In this document: positions 1-9,406 of the stretch, in pieces
How positions within the stretch are numbered: position 1 is the stretch's first letter
How the letters are laid out: each line of letters opens with the position of its first letter
NCBI RefSeq assembly: GCF_040796495.1
Contig: NZ_JBFNQN010000014.1
Coordinates: 109,191 to 173,190 of the forward strand
DNA: 64,000 nt
Direction: 5' to 3'
From: Kineococcus endophyticus
GTDB taxonomy: Bacteria; Actinomycetota; Actinomycetes; Actinomycetales; Kineococcaceae
Made by a program: the position numbers and the translations under genes
Notes under the pieces: model-generated
What the model saw: only the letters and a program-made list of their open reading frames with translations
Told to the model about the DNA's origin: nothing
Databases searched by the model: none

Positions 1-1
1 C

Positions 2-967
2 GCGCTGCTGGAGGGCGAGGCTCTCACCGCGGCCCTGGACCGGTTCCACACCACCGCGCTGACCTGGGCCCGCGAGGGGAAGGTCGGCTCGGCCCTGCAC
101 GGCCGCTGCTTCCGGTTGCTGGAACGGATGACCCCGCACCACGAACGCGTCGTCCGCCACACCCGCCACCCCGGACGCGAAGCGGTCCTGACCGACTGCG
201 ACGACGGCGCCACCGCCCACCTGTCCCTCGAACTCCCCCTCGGCCTGGGACGGCGGTTGATGACGTTCGCGACCGCCTGCGCCGACGCCACCACCGACCA
301 CACCAGAACCCACGGCCTGCACGACACCCGCGACCACGCCACCCGCGTCAACGACGCCCTCGTCGACGTCCTGCGCGACGGCCTCACCCGCTTCACCCCC
401 GCCACCTCCGACGAGCAGCACCAGCAACCGGCCGACGCCGAGCACCCCGTCACCACCGGCCGCACCCACCGCCCCGCGACCAGCGTCCACGTCCTGCTGC
501 GCATCGACGCGACCACCCTGTTCGGCACCGACGAGGACAACGGTGGGGAACTTCCCGAGAACTCGGCCTGGGTGGACGGCCTCGGCCCGGTGTCCATCGA
601 GACGGCGCGTGAATTGGCCGCCGACCCCGACGCGGTCTGGCGCACGGTCGTCACCGCCCCCGGCACCCGCGACGTGATCGACGTCGCCGCCGACGTCTAC
701 CGCCCCTCCGCCGCCCTGCGCCGGTTCGTCGTCGCCCGCGACGCCACCTGCCGCGGCCCGGGGTGCGTGCGCCCGGCAGCGGACTGCGACCTGGACCACG
801 TCGTCCCCTGGCCCGAAGGCCCCACCACCGCCGACAACCTCCAAGCCCTGTGCCGGACACACCACCGGTTCAAGACGCAGTTCGTGTGGGAGCACGTCGA
901 CGACCGCGCCGCACGGGTCGCGGTGCTGCGCGCTGCCCGCGACGCCGACGACCCACCACCCTTCTAG
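2..967 (+). CDS. HNH endonuclease, DUF222/13E12 type (5' end outside window)
   Basis: The frame is open from base 2, so the start codon lies upstream of the window; 321 residues are visible. The N-terminal two thirds resemble the helical DUF222 region found in actinobacterial 13E12-repeat proteins. The last 65 or so residues form the nuclease: ATCRGPGC gives the first cysteine pair, DCDLDHVVPW the conserved Asp-His, and ALCRTHHRFK the closing cysteine and histidines. By family these are metal-dependent DNA-cutting enzymes. They are usually multicopy and their biological role is unsettled. The domain call is confident; the function is not. Confidence 0.85.
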   Translation, partial: ALLEGEALTAALDRFHTTALTWAREGKVGSALHGRCFRLLERMTPHHERVVRHTRHPGREAVLTDCDDGATAHLSLELPLGLGRRLMTFATACADATTDHTRTHGLHDTRDHATRVNDALVDVLRDGLTRFTPATSDEQHQQPADAEHPVTTGRTHRPATSVHVLLRIDATTLFGTDEDNGGELPENSAWVDGLGPVSIETARELAADPDAVWRTVVTAPGTRDVIDVAADVYRPSAALRRFVVARDATCRGPGCVRPAADCDLDHVVPWPEGPTTADNLQALCRTHHRFKTQFVWEHVDDRAARVAVLRAARDADDPPPF

Positions 968-968
968 G

Positions 969-1018
969 GCGTCAGCAGGGCGTCAGCGCTGCCTCGCAGG
1001 GTGTCAGGTGTGCGTCAA
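969..1018 (+). promoter_or_regulatory. Phased GCGTCAR repeats, candidate KdpE operator 1
   Basis: Four heptamers start at 969 (GCGTCAG), 980 (GCGTCAG), 1001 (GTGTCAG) and 1012 (GCGTCAA), so the steps are 11, 21 and 11 bp. OmpR/PhoB-family regulators bind direct repeats with 11-bp periods. The same heptamer and phasing recur before the kdp operon and before the APC permease. The last copy ends 41 bp before the ATG at 1060. Assignment to KdpE is an inference from these shared sites. Confidence 0.6.
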
Positions 1019-1046
1019 GGACGTTCCCCGTCCGGCGCCGGCGGCC

Positions 1047-1052
1047 TAGCGT
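1047..1052 (+). promoter_or_regulatory. Probable -10 element of a leaderless transcript
   Basis: TAGCGT lies 7 nt before the ATG at 1060 and there is no Shine-Dalgarno sequence between. A start of transcription at or next to the ATG would give a leaderless mRNA, which is common in actinobacteria. Confidence 0.45.
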
Positions 1053-1059
1053 CGCCGTC

Positions 1060-1350
1060 ATGTCCACCAGCGCCACCAGTTCACCAGCCCGGTTGTTCGT
1101 CCCCGTCCGCCGCCACGGCACCGCGGTGGTCCTGCGGACGTTCCTCGACCCCGGCGGGGTGCGGACGGGAGTGGGGTTCACGTCGCGGGACCTGCTGCGC
1201 GAGGTGCTCGGGGCGGAGTGCGCGTGCGTGGAACTCGGCGTCGGCGCACTGCGGCTGCTGCTGGAGGCGCGCGGCACCACGGCGCTGACCGTCGACCCGC
1301 GGCTCAGCCTCGCCCCCGCCAAGCCCCCGGCGCGTCTCGTGGCGGCCTGA
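1060..1350 (+). CDS. SAV_915-like small protein
   Basis: The product has 96 residues, beginning MSTSATSSPARLFVPVR. It resembles actinobacterial SAV_915-type proteins: an FVPVR strand, then a GVGFTSRDLLREVLG segment, then a C-terminal TALTVDPRL strand. No catalytic residues, membrane segment or signal peptide are visible, and the function of the family is unknown to me. The ATG at 1060 is chosen because the family motif begins just after it and a -10 hexamer lies 7 nt upstream. The upstream phased repeats match those before kdp, so the gene may answer to potassium limitation. It converges on the APC permease with only 3 bp between the stops. Confidence 0.7.
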   Translation: MSTSATSSPARLFVPVRRHGTAVVLRTFLDPGGVRTGVGFTSRDLLREVLGAECACVELGVGALRLLLEARGTTALTVDPRLSLAPAKPPARLVAA

Positions 1351-1353
1351 CGA

Positions 1354-3312
1354 TCAGCCGGCGTGCACCCGCGGGCGCTGCGCCGGGTCGGGGACGGCGC
1401 GGCGCACGACCTCACGGGTCACCGGTGCGACCTCCCCGACCCCGAGGAACAGGAACCGCACGATGTTGGCCAGCGGGTTCCCCTCGGACCACTCGAACCA
1501 CACGTCGGGCAGGACGCCGGTGCGGTCGCGCACCGCGAGGGCGACGGCCGCCACGGAGTTCGCCACGGCCGCACTGCGGACGGTGAGGACGCGGTGGCCG
1601 AACCGCTCCTCCCCGCACACCCGCAGCTTCGTCTCGAAGTCGGAGGCGTCCGCGACGGTGACCTCGAGGAACACGGCCGGTTCGTCGGAGGGGATGTGCT
1701 GGTCGCGGCGCTCGTCGTACCACTTCTCGGCGTACTCGGCGGCGTCCCGGGCGTCGGGTTCGTTGGCGATGATGTTCAGCGCACCGCGCGACGCGGCCTC
1801 GTCGAGGAACCGCTGCGCCGTCTCGTCGAACTCGACGCCGTCGGCCCGCAGCTCGAACGCGCGCAGGGCGCGGGACACGAGCGAGACGGTGATGATCGCC
1901 GCGATGAAGCAGGCGGCGATCTTGACACCCTCGGGCCGTTCGACGACGTTCGCGACGGTCGTGTAGAGGAACACCACGGTCACCACCGCGAAGAACGCCC
2001 GCGCGCCCTTCTGCCCGTGGCGGTGCGCCGACAGGGTCACGGCGACGGTCGCGGACGTGATGAGGACGAGCACGCCCGTGGCGTAGGCGCCGCCCTGGGC
2101 GTCGACGTCGGCGTCGAAGATCCACGTCACGAGGAACGCGACGAGGGTGAAGAGGATCACCAGCGGCCGGACCGACCGCGCCCACTGCGGCGCCATCCCG
2201 TACCGCGGGAGGTACCGCGGCACGAGGTTCAGCAACCCGGCCATGGCGGACGCACCGGCGAACCACAGGATGGCGATGGTCGAGACGTCGTACGCGGTGC
2301 CGAAACCGTTGCCGAGGTACTCGTGCGCCAGGTACGCGAGAGCGCGCCCGTTCGCCCCGCCGCCGGGCTGGAACTCGTGGGCCGGGATGAGCACGGACGT
2401 GGCGAAGCTGGAGGCCAGCAGGAAGGCGCTCATCGTCAGGGCCGCGACCGTCAGCAGCCGGCGGGTCCCCGCGATGCGCTGCAGCAGCGCCTGTCCGCGC
2501 GAGCCGCCCTCGACCTGCGGCATGACCAGCACGCCCGTCTCGAAGCCGGACAGGCCCAGGGCGAGCTGCGGGAAGACGATGAGCGCGGCGCCGACGACCG
2601 CGAACGGGGAACTGCCCTGCGCCAGGACCGCCTCCCACCAGCGGTGCACCGACACGGGCTGACCGATGACGTGGACGACGGCGTCGAGCACCACGACGAG
2701 GTTCAGGCCGAGGAAGACGACCACCAGGACGACCGCGACCCCGATGGCCTCGGAGAACCCGCGCAGGAAGACCGCGCCCAGCAGCGCGAGCAGGACGAGG
2801 GTCACCCCCAGCTGGTGCCCCTCGAGGAACTGCGGCACGTAGGGGTTCTCGAGGGCGTGCTTGGTCGCGTCGGCGGCCGACAGCGTCATGGTGATGAGGA
2901 AGTCGGTCGCGGCGAAGCCGAGGAGCACGAGGACGAACAGCTTGCCGCCCCACCACGGCAGCACCTTCTCCAGCATCGCGATCGAGCCCTCCCCGTGCGG
3001 GCTCTCGCGCGCGACCCGCCGGTACACCGGCAGCGCACCGAAGAGGGTCACGAGGACGAGGACGAGCGTCGCCACCGGCGAGATGACGCCGGCGGCCAGG
3101 AAGGCGATCGCCGGCTGGTAGCCGAGGGTGGAGAAGTAGTCGACCCCGGTGAGGCACACGACCTTCCACCACGGGTGCCCGGCGTGCTCGCGGTGCGGCT
3201 TGCGGTGGGGACCGGGCTGGTGGGCCGCGCGGTCGGTGAGACCGTCGAGCAACCAGGACCGGGCGGAGTCCCGCAGGGGACGGGCGGGGGACTGCGTAGA
3301 CACGACGTTCAT
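1354..3312 (-). CDS. APC-family permease next to kdp, candidate K+ transporter
   Basis: This is a 652-residue polytopic membrane protein. About twelve hydrophobic segments follow a soluble N-terminus of roughly 55 residues. [17 protein letters not shown] is the unwound first helix typical of APC transporters. The last 150 residues or so are hydrophilic and form a cytosolic domain. Annotation pipelines would usually call it an amino-acid permease. Its position directly after kdpE and its own pair of GCGTCAA repeats suggest potassium transport, as for the APC-fold importer KimA of Bacillus; that is an inference. An upstream TTG at 3339 is possible, but it sits between the repeats and the ATG. 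The ATG at 3312 keeps the same repeat-to-start distance as the gene at 1060. Confidence 0.75.
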   Translation of the reverse strand: MNVVSTQSPARPLRDSARSWLLDGLTDRAAHQPGPHRKPHREHAGHPWWKVVCLTGVDYFSTLGYQPAIAFLAAGVISPVATLVLVLVTLFGALPVYRRVARESPHGEGSIAMLEKVLPWWGGKLFVLVLLGFAATDFLITMTLSAADATKHALENPYVPQFLEGHQLGVTLVLLALLGAVFLRGFSEAIGVAVVLVVVFLGLNLVVVLDAVVHVIGQPVSVHRWWEAVLAQGSSPFAVVGAALIVFPQLALGLSGFETGVLVMPQVEGGSRGQALLQRIAGTRRLLTVAALTMSAFLLASSFATSVLIPAHEFQPGGGANGRALAYLAHEYLGNGFGTAYDVSTIAILWFAGASAMAGLLNLVPRYLPRYGMAPQWARSVRPLVILFTLVAFLVTWIFDADVDAQGGAYATGVLVLITSATVAVTLSAHRHGQKGARAFFAVVTVVFLYTTVANVVERPEGVKIAACFIAAIITVSLVSRALRAFELRADGVEFDETAQRFLDEAASRGALNIIANEPDARDAAEYAEKWYDERRDQHIPSDEPAVFLEVTVADASDFETKLRVCGEERFGHRVLTVRSAAVANSVAAVALAVRDRTGVLPDVWFEWSEGNPLANIVRFLFLGVGEVAPVTREVVRRAVPDPAQRPRVHAG

Positions 3313-3342
3313 GGACGCACCGACCCGACGGCTCGGCAAGCC

Positions 3343-3354
3343 GATCGGCCGATC
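3343..3354. promoter_or_regulatory. Perfect 12-bp palindrome in the permease promoter
   Basis: GATCGGCCGATC is its own reverse complement and directly abuts the GCGTCAA pair at 3355-3372, on the side nearer the permease start. It could be a second operator or a core promoter element. No regulator can be assigned from sequence. Confidence 0.35.
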
Positions 3355-3372
3355 TTGACGCCTCGTTGACGC
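3355..3372 (-). promoter_or_regulatory. Phased GCGTCAA pair, candidate KdpE operator 2
   Basis: Read on the minus strand, GCGTCAA occurs twice (3372-3366 and 3361-3355), exactly 11 bp apart, between the kdpE stop and the permease start. The distance from the last copy to the ATG at 3312 is 42 bp, against 41 bp for the gene at 1060. The heptamer matches the sites at 969-1018 and 11330-11380. Confidence 0.55.
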
Positions 3373-4053
3373 TCAGAGCTCGAACCGGTACCCCATCCCG
3401 GGTTCGGTGATGAGGTGCCTGGGCGCGGACGGCACCTCCTCCAGCTTGCGGCGCAGCTGACCGACGTAGACCCGCAGGTAGTTCGTCTCGCGGCCGTAGG
3501 CCGGGCCCCACACCTCCTGCAGCAGCTGCGTCTGCCCCACGAGCCGCCCGGCGTTCGTCACCAGGACCTGCAGCAGGTGCCACTCGGTCGGGGTGAGCTT
3601 GACCGGTTCCCCGTCCCGCGACACCGTCCGGCGGGCCAGGTCGATGTGGAGACCGCCCGCGTCGAGCACCTCGGGTGCGGAGCTGTCGGTGCCGGCGCCC
3701 CGTCGGACCGCCGCCCGCAACCGCGCCAGCAGCACGTCCATCGCGAAGGGTTTCGTGACGTAGTCGTCGGCCCCGGCGTCGAGGGCGTCGACGGCGTCGG
3801 CCGAGGCCGTGCGGGCGGTGAGCACGATGATCGGCACCGGGCTCCAGCCGCGGATGCCGGCGATGACGTCGAGTCCGTCGAGGTCGGGCAGCCCGAGGTC
3901 GAGCAGCACGACGTCCGGGTGGGTGGCCGCGGCGGCCTCGAGCGCGCCGGCCCCGTCCGCGGCCACCGTGACGTCCCAGCCGCGGGCGGAGAGGTTGATC
4001 GACAGCGCCCTCCGCAGACCGGGTTCGTCGTCGACCACCAGCACTCTGCTCAC
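3373..4053 (-). CDS. kdpE: Response regulator KdpE
   Basis: The 226-residue protein belongs to the OmpR/PhoB class. The receiver domain (about 1-120) has the acidic pair D8-D9, phosphoacceptor D52 (VVLLDLGLPDLDG), T79 and K101 (TKPF). The winged-helix DNA-binding domain (about 130-226) includes LTPTEWHLLQVLV and ends in GMGYRFEL. It starts inside the end of kdpD with an ATGA overlap, so the two are translationally coupled. By family, KdpD phosphorylates KdpE when K+ or turgor is low and KdpE then activates kdpFABC. The three phased GCGTCAR arrays in this window are its likely targets. Confidence 0.95.
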   Translation of the reverse strand: MSRVLVVDDEPGLRRALSINLSARGWDVTVAADGAGALEAAAATHPDVVLLDLGLPDLDGLDVIAGIRGWSPVPIIVLTARTASADAVDALDAGADDYVTKPFAMDVLLARLRAAVRRGAGTDSSAPEVLDAGGLHIDLARRTVSRDGEPVKLTPTEWHLLQVLVTNAGRLVGQTQLLQEVWGPAYGRETNYLRVYVGQLRRKLEEVPSAPRHLITEPGMGYRFEL

Positions 4054-6671
4054 GCGCTCGATCCTGCCGCAGGTTCGGGGGCCAGCTCGTGCGCGTGCCC
4101 GGCCAGGGGCAGCTCGAGGACCATCGTCAGCCCGCCGCCGGGGGTGTCCTCGGCGTCGAGCCTGCCGCCGACGGCCTCGGCCAGGCCGCGGGCGACGGCC
4201 AGGCCGAGTCCCAGGCCCGCGGTCGAGCGGTCCCCGAGCCGCTGGAACGGCGTGAAGGCGCGCTCCTGCGCGGCCCCCGGCAGGCCCGGACCGTGGTCGA
4301 CGACGAGGAGCCGGACGGCGCGGTGCCCGTCCTCGGTCGCCACGACCGCGTCCACCTGCACCCCCGAGCTCCCCGAGCCGGCGCCGTGCCGCACGGCGTT
4401 CTGCGCGAGGTTGGCCACGACGCGCTGCAGCAGACCGGGGTCGGTGGAGACCGGCGGCAGGTCGGCGGGGACGCGCACGTCGACGCCCGGCAGGTCGCGC
4501 ACGGCGGCCGCCACGACCTCGTCGAGGTCGACGACGACCAGGTGGGGTTCGACGACCCCGCTGCGCACGCGCGTGAGGTCGAGCAGGTCGTCGATGAGGG
4601 CCTGGAGGCGGTCCGCGGAGTGGGCGACCTCGTCGAGTAGCTCGGTCCGGACCTCCTCGGGCAGCTCGATGTCCGTGGCGCGCAGGCTGTCGAGCGACGC
4701 CTTCAACGTGGCCAGCGGAGTGCGCAGGTCGTGCGAGACGGCCGTCAGCAGGGCTCCGCGGACGGCGTCGCCCTCCTCCAGCCGCCGTACCTGGGCCGCC
4801 TCGGCGCGCAGCCGCTGACGCTGGCGCACCGCGGCGATCTGCGCGGCGAAGACCTCCAGGACGCGGCGGTCACCGGCGACGAGGAGGCGCCCGCGCAGCA
4901 CGAGGCAGGTGAGGTCGTCGACGACGACCTCGGCGTCCGCGTCGGCCGGCTGGGTGCAGACCGGGTCCCCCGTCGCCGCGGCCACGGTCCACGGCGAACG
5001 CACGTCGGTGCGTTCGAGCAGCGTCACGGAGTCGACGGCGAACGTCTCCCGGGTGTGTCGCAGAGCCTCGCTCAGCGGGTCGGTCGCCAGCAGGGCCGTG
5101 CGGGTCAGGACGGACAGGGCCTCGGACTCCGCACGGGAGCGCTGGGCCTCCCGCGTGCGGCGCGCCGAGGTGTCGACGAGGGACGACACGGCGAACGCCA
5201 CGAGCAGGAAGACGACGAGGGCGACCGCGTTCGCGGGCTGGGCGATCGTGAACTGGTGCACCGGCTCCGTGAAGAACCAGTTCACGGCCAGCCCCGCGGC
5301 CAGGGCCGCGGCCAGCGCGGGCAGGACACCGCCGGCCAGGGCGGCCGCCACCACGACGACGAGGAAGATCATCAGGTCGGTCGAGAGGTCCTGGCGCGGG
5401 AACAGCAGCAGCCCGCCGGTGACGGCGAGCGGACCCAGCAGGGCGACGACCCAGCCGAGGATCCGGCGCTCCCCCGACAGGGCCGCGCGGGCGGGCCGGG
5501 GCAGGCCGAACGGCTTGGCCTGCTCCTCGTGCGTCACGACCAGGACGTCGATGGCCCCGGAACCGCGCACCACGGCGTCGCCCACGCTGCGGCGCACGAG
5601 GGAGGACAACGGCCGGTGCCGACTGGCCCCCACGACGATCTGCGAGGCGTTGACCCCGCGGGCGAACTCCAGCAGCGAGGTGGCCACGTCCTCCCCCACG
5701 ACCTGGTGGTAGGTGCCGCCGAGGGCCTCGACGAGCGCGCGCTGCTCGGCCAGCCGCGCCGGGGAGCTGCGGACCAGGCCGTCGCCCCGGGCCACGTGGA
5801 CGGCGTGCAGTTCCCCGCCCGCGCCGCGACCGGCCAGCCGTGCAGCGCGCCGCACGAGGGTGGCGCCCTCCGGTCCGCCGGTGAGGGCGACGACGACGCG
5901 TTCGCGGGCCGGCCAGGTGGCCTCGATGCCCTGCTGGGCGCGGTAGCGCTCGAGGCCCTCGTCGACGCGGTCGGCCAGCCACAGCAGCGCCAGCTCGCGC
6001 AGCGCCGTCAGGTTCCCCGTGCGGAAGTAGTTCGACAGCGCCGCGTCGACGCGGTCCGCGGCGTAGACGTTGCCGTGGGAGAGCCTGCGCTGCAGCGCCT
6101 CCGGGGTCATGTCGACGAGCTGGACCTGGTCGGCGGCGCGCAGCACGGCGTCCGGGATCGTCTCGCGCTGCTCGATGCCGGTGATGTGCTCGACGACGTC
6201 GTTGAGGGACTCGAGGTGCTGGATGTTCACCGTGGACACGACGTCGATGCCGGCGGCGAGGATCTGCTCGACGTCCTGCCAACGCTTGGCGTTGCCCCCC
6301 TCCTCCACGACGCCGGGGGCGTTCGTGTGCGCGAGTTCGTCGACGACGACGACCTCGGGGCGGCGGCGCAGGACGGCGTCGACGTCGAGTTCGGAGACGT
6401 CGAGTCCCCGGTGCCCGACCGTCCGGCGCGGCAGCACCTCCAGCCCGTCGAGCAGGGCCTCGGTGCGTTCCCGGCGGTGGCACTCCACGAGCCCCACCAC
6501 CACGTCCGTGCCCCGGTCCCGGCGCCGGTGCGCCTCGTCGAGGGCGGCGAAGGTCTTGCCGACGCCGGGGGCGGCGCCGAGGAACACCCGGAGCCGCCCC
6601 CGGCGGACGAACTCGCTCCGCGGGGTGCGGGTCGGCCTGCTGTCGGGGTCCACCTCAGCAGTGTGCGACAT
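4050..6671 (-). CDS. kdpD: Sensor histidine kinase KdpD
   Basis: At 873 residues the protein is close to the 894 of E. coli KdpD and looks complete. Order of parts: KdpD N-terminal domain with Walker A GAAPGVGKT at 32-40 and a DELAHTN box, a universal-stress-like domain, a DUF4118 four-helix membrane block (around SGERRILGWVVALLG to LVAFAVSSLVD), then a GAF-like stretch. The kinase core follows, with phosphorylated H647 in AVSHDLRTPL, an N box (NLAQNAVRHG) and G boxes (DHGPGLP, GLGLGLAVARG). It follows kdpC after 12 bp and overlaps kdpE by 4 bp. It senses K+ supply and controls KdpE phosphorylation. Confidence 0.95.
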   Translation of the reverse strand: MSHTAEVDPDSRPTRTPRSEFVRRGRLRVFLGAAPGVGKTFAALDEAHRRRDRGTDVVVGLVECHRRERTEALLDGLEVLPRRTVGHRGLDVSELDVDAVLRRRPEVVVVDELAHTNAPGVVEEGGNAKRWQDVEQILAAGIDVVSTVNIQHLESLNDVVEHITGIEQRETIPDAVLRAADQVQLVDMTPEALQRRLSHGNVYAADRVDAALSNYFRTGNLTALRELALLWLADRVDEGLERYRAQQGIEATWPARERVVVALTGGPEGATLVRRAARLAGRGAGGELHAVHVARGDGLVRSSPARLAEQRALVEALGGTYHQVVGEDVATSLLEFARGVNASQIVVGASRHRPLSSLVRRSVGDAVVRGSGAIDVLVVTHEEQAKPFGLPRPARAALSGERRILGWVVALLGPLAVTGGLLLFPRQDLSTDLMIFLVVVVAAALAGGVLPALAAALAAGLAVNWFFTEPVHQFTIAQPANAVALVVFLLVAFAVSSLVDTSARRTREAQRSRAESEALSVLTRTALLATDPLSEALRHTRETFAVDSVTLLERTDVRSPWTVAAATGDPVCTQPADADAEVVVDDLTCLVLRGRLLVAGDRRVLEVFAAQIAAVRQRQRLRAEAAQVRRLEEGDAVRGALLTAVSHDLRTPLATLKASLDSLRATDIELPEEVRTELLDEVAHSADRLQALIDDLLDLTRVRSGVVEPHLVVVDLDEVVAAAVRDLPGVDVRVPADLPPVSTDPGLLQRVVANLAQNAVRHGAGSGSSGVQVDAVVATEDGHRAVRLLVVDHGPGLPGAAQERAFTPFQRLGDRSTAGLGLGLAVARGLAEAVGGRLDAEDTPGGGLTMVLELPLAGHAHELAPEPAAGSSA

Positions 6672-6683
6672 CGGGGCGGCCGC

Positions 6684-7277
6684 TCAGGGGGCGAGCTGCT
6701 GCAGCGCGAGGTTGAGCTGCAGGACGTTGACGACCGGCTCCCCGAGGAAGCCGAGCTGACGGCCCTCGGTGTGCGCCGCGACGAGCGAGGCCACCTGCTG
6801 CTCGCTCAGCCCGCGGGCCGCGGCGACCCGGGCGACCTGCTGCCGGGCGTACTCCGGGGAGATGTCCGGGTCCAGGCCGGACCCCGACGCCGTGAGGGCG
6901 TCGGGCGCGACGTCGGCCGGGGCGGTGCCGTCGGCGGCGGCGAGGGTCGCCCGACGCTCCTCGACGGCCTTGAGCAGGTCGGAGTTCTCCGGGCCGAGGT
7001 TCGAGGCGCCGCTGGAGGTCGGGTCGTAGCCGTCCTTCCCGGCCGCCGAGGGGCGCGGCCAGAACCACTCGTTCCCCGTGAACTGCTGGCCGATGATCGC
7101 CGAGCCGACCGGTGTGCCGGCGCTGGTGACGATCTGCCCGTCCGCCCGCCCCGGGGTGAGCCGGCCGATCCCGAACACGAGCAGCGGGTAGAGCAACCCC
7201 AGCACGACGGTGGCGGCGAGGAGCAGGCCGAGGCCGGTGCGGGCCTGGCGGAACAGGTTCGTGAAGGTGAGGGACAT
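6684..7277 (-). CDS. kdpC: K+-transporting ATPase subunit C
   Basis: The 197-residue subunit has one N-terminal transmembrane helix (about 13-35, TGLGLLLAATVVLGLLYPLL) followed by a periplasm-side domain. Family signatures are GSAIIGQQF and SGASNLGPEN, where potassium ATPases normally have GSxLIGQ and SxxSNLGPxN. KdpC stabilises the KdpFABC complex and affects ATP affinity of KdpB. The gap from kdpB is 5 bp and to kdpD 12 bp, so the operon is continuous. Confidence 0.95.
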   Translation of the reverse strand: MSLTFTNLFRQARTGLGLLLAATVVLGLLYPLLVFGIGRLTPGRADGQIVTSAGTPVGSAIIGQQFTGNEWFWPRPSAAGKDGYDPTSSGASNLGPENSDLLKAVEERRATLAAADGTAPADVAPDALTASGSGLDPDISPEYARQQVARVAAARGLSEQQVASLVAAHTEGRQLGFLGEPVVNVLQLNLALQQLAP

Positions 7278-7282
7278 CCGTC

Positions 7283-9406
7283 TCAGCCGATTCCGGGGAT
7301 CTGGGAGATGAGCAGGTCGAGGAGCTTGATGCCCACGAACGGCACCACCACCCCGCCGAGGCCGTACACGAACAGGTTGCGGCGCAGCAGGGCGGCGGCG
7401 CTGGAGGGCCGGTAGCGGACACCGCGCAGGGCCAGCGGGATGAGCGCCACGATGACGAGCGCGTTGAACACGACCGCGGAGACGATGGCCGACTCCGGGG
7501 TCGCCAGACGCATGACGTTCAGCACGTCGAGCTGCGGGAACGTCGTGACGAACATCGCCGGGATGATGGCGAAGTACTTGGCGATGTCGTTGGCGATGGA
7601 GAACGTCGTCAGCGCGCCGCGGGTGATGAGGAGCTGCTTGCCGATCTCGACGATCTCGATGAGCTTGGTCGGGTTGGAGTCCAGGTCGACCATGTTCCCG
7701 GCCTCCTTGGCCGCGGTCGTCCCGGTGTTCATGGCGACCCCGACGTCGGCCTGGGCGAGGGCGGGGGCGTCGTTCGTGCCGTCGCCCATCATCGCCACGA
7801 GGCGACCGCCGGACTGCTCGCGGCGGATGAGCTCGAGCTTGTCCTCCGGCGTGGCCTCGGCGAGGACGTCGTCCACGCCTGCCTCGACGGCGATGGCCCG
7901 CGCGGTCCGCTCGTTGTCACCCGTCACCATGACGGTGCGGATCCCCATGGCGCGCAACTGCTCGAAGCGTTCGCGCATGCCCTCCTTGACGACGTCCTTG
8001 AGGTGGATGACCCCCAGGACGCGGGCGCTGTCCCGCCCGTCCGTGACGACGTTCTCCGCCACGACGAGCGGGGTGCCGCCGGCGGTGGAGATGTCCTCGA
8101 CGACCTGCCCGACCTCGGCCGGGACGTCCCCGCCGAGGGTGCGGACCCAGTGCGTGGCGGCGGCCGCGGCGCCCTTGCGGATCTGGCGCGCTCCCGTCTC
8201 CGTGGCGATGTCGACCCCCGACATGCGCGTCTGGGCGGTGAACGGCACGAACTCGGCACCGGGCAGTTCGCCCTCGGACCGGGCGCGCAGCCCGAACTGC
8301 TCCTTGACGAGGACGACGACGGAGCGGCCCTCGGGGGTGGCGTCGGCCAGACTGGACAGCTGGGCGGCGTCGGCCAGGACCGCCAGGGTCACCCCCGGCG
8401 CCGCGACCAGTTCGTGCGCCTGCCGGTTCCCCAGGGTGATGGTCCCGGTCTTGTCGAGCAGCAGCGTCCCGACGTCCCCGGCCGCCTCGACCGCGCGGCC
8501 CGACATGGCCAGCACGTTGCGCTGCACGAGGCGGTCCATGCCGGCGATGCCGATGGCCGACAGCAGGGCCCCGATCGTCGTCGGGATGAGGCAGACGAGC
8601 AGGGCCACGAGCACGACGGTGCTCTGCGGCTTCCCCGAGTAGACCGCCATGGGCTGCAGGGTGACGACGGCCAGCAGGAACACCAGGGTGAGGCTGGCCA
8701 GCAGGATGTTCAGCGCGATCTCGTTGGGCGTGCGCTGGCGGGCCGACCCCTCGACGAGGGCGATCATCCGGTCGACGAAGCTCTCCCCCGGCTTGGCGGA
8801 GACGCGCACGACGATGCGGTCGGACAGCACCGTGGTGCCACCCGTGACGGCGCTGCGGTCGCCGCCGGACTCGCGGATGACGGGGGCGGACTCCCCCGTG
8901 ATGGCGGACTCGTCGACGCTGGCGACGCCCTCGACGACGTCGCCGTCACCGGGGACGGTCTCGCCGGCCTCGACGACGACGAGGTCACCGACGCGCAACT
9001 GGCTGGAGGAGATCCGTTCCTCCTCCCGTCCGTCGACGAGGCGCCGCGCGACCGTCTCGCTGCTCACCTTGCGCAGCGACGCGGCCTGCGCCCGGCCACG
9101 CCCCTCGGCCACGGCTTCGGCGAGGTTGGCGAACAGGACCGTGATCCACAGCCACGCGACGATGACCCACGAGAACACCGACGGGTCCGACACCGCCAGG
9201 ACCGTGGTCAGGACCGCGCCGACGGCGACGACGAACATGACGGGCGTCTTGACGAGGTGGCGCGGGTCGAGCTTGCGGAACGCGTCCGGCAGCGACTGCA
9301 CGAGCTGCGCGGGGCTGAAGGCGCCGCTGGAGACGCGGTGCGGGGCGGCCGGTTCGGGCTCCGGCGCACCGGGGGCAGGGGTGGGGGTGCTGGTGACGGT
9401 GCTCAC
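7283..9406 (-). CDS. kdpB: K+-transporting P-type ATPase subunit B
   Basis: This 707-residue catalytic subunit has every P-type ATPase landmark: the actuator loop DESAITGES, the phosphorylated D318 in [13 protein letters not shown], and the hinge [21 protein letters not shown]. Membrane segments flank these cytosolic domains. KdpB hydrolyses ATP to energise K+ movement through KdpA. The start is a GTG overlapping the kdpA stop (GTGA), which couples the two subunits. The first ~25 residues are Pro/Thr/Ala-rich, a longer tail than in enteric KdpB. Confidence 0.97.
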   Translation of the reverse strand: MSTVTSTPTPAPGAPEPEPAAPHRVSSGAFSPAQLVQSLPDAFRKLDPRHLVKTPVMFVVAVGAVLTTVLAVSDPSVFSWVIVAWLWITVLFANLAEAVAEGRGRAQAASLRKVSSETVARRLVDGREEERISSSQLRVGDLVVVEAGETVPGDGDVVEGVASVDESAITGESAPVIRESGGDRSAVTGGTTVLSDRIVVRVSAKPGESFVDRMIALVEGSARQRTPNEIALNILLASLTLVFLLAVVTLQPMAVYSGKPQSTVVLVALLVCLIPTTIGALLSAIGIAGMDRLVQRNVLAMSGRAVEAAGDVGTLLLDKTGTITLGNRQAHELVAAPGVTLAVLADAAQLSSLADATPEGRSVVVLVKEQFGLRARSEGELPGAEFVPFTAQTRMSGVDIATETGARQIRKGAAAAATHWVRTLGGDVPAEVGQVVEDISTAGGTPLVVAENVVTDGRDSARVLGVIHLKDVVKEGMRERFEQLRAMGIRTVMVTGDNERTARAIAVEAGVDDVLAEATPEDKLELIRREQSGGRLVAMMGDGTNDAPALAQADVGVAMNTGTTAAKEAGNMVDLDSNPTKLIEIVEIGKQLLITRGALTTFSIANDIAKYFAIIPAMFVTTFPQLDVLNVMRLATPESAIVSAVVFNALVIVALIPLALRGVRYRPSSAAALLRRNLFVYGLGGVVVPFVGIKLLDLLISQIPGIG

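Noticed and set aside
1363..3369. Long open frame on the plus strand opposite the APC permease
   Set aside because: Its product is Arg/Gly/Glu-rich with no fold, as expected for the antisense of a GC-rich gene.
4731..7415. Open frame of nearly 900 codons opposite kdpD and kdpC
   Set aside because: It covers clearly identified genes on the other strand and has no recognisable motif.
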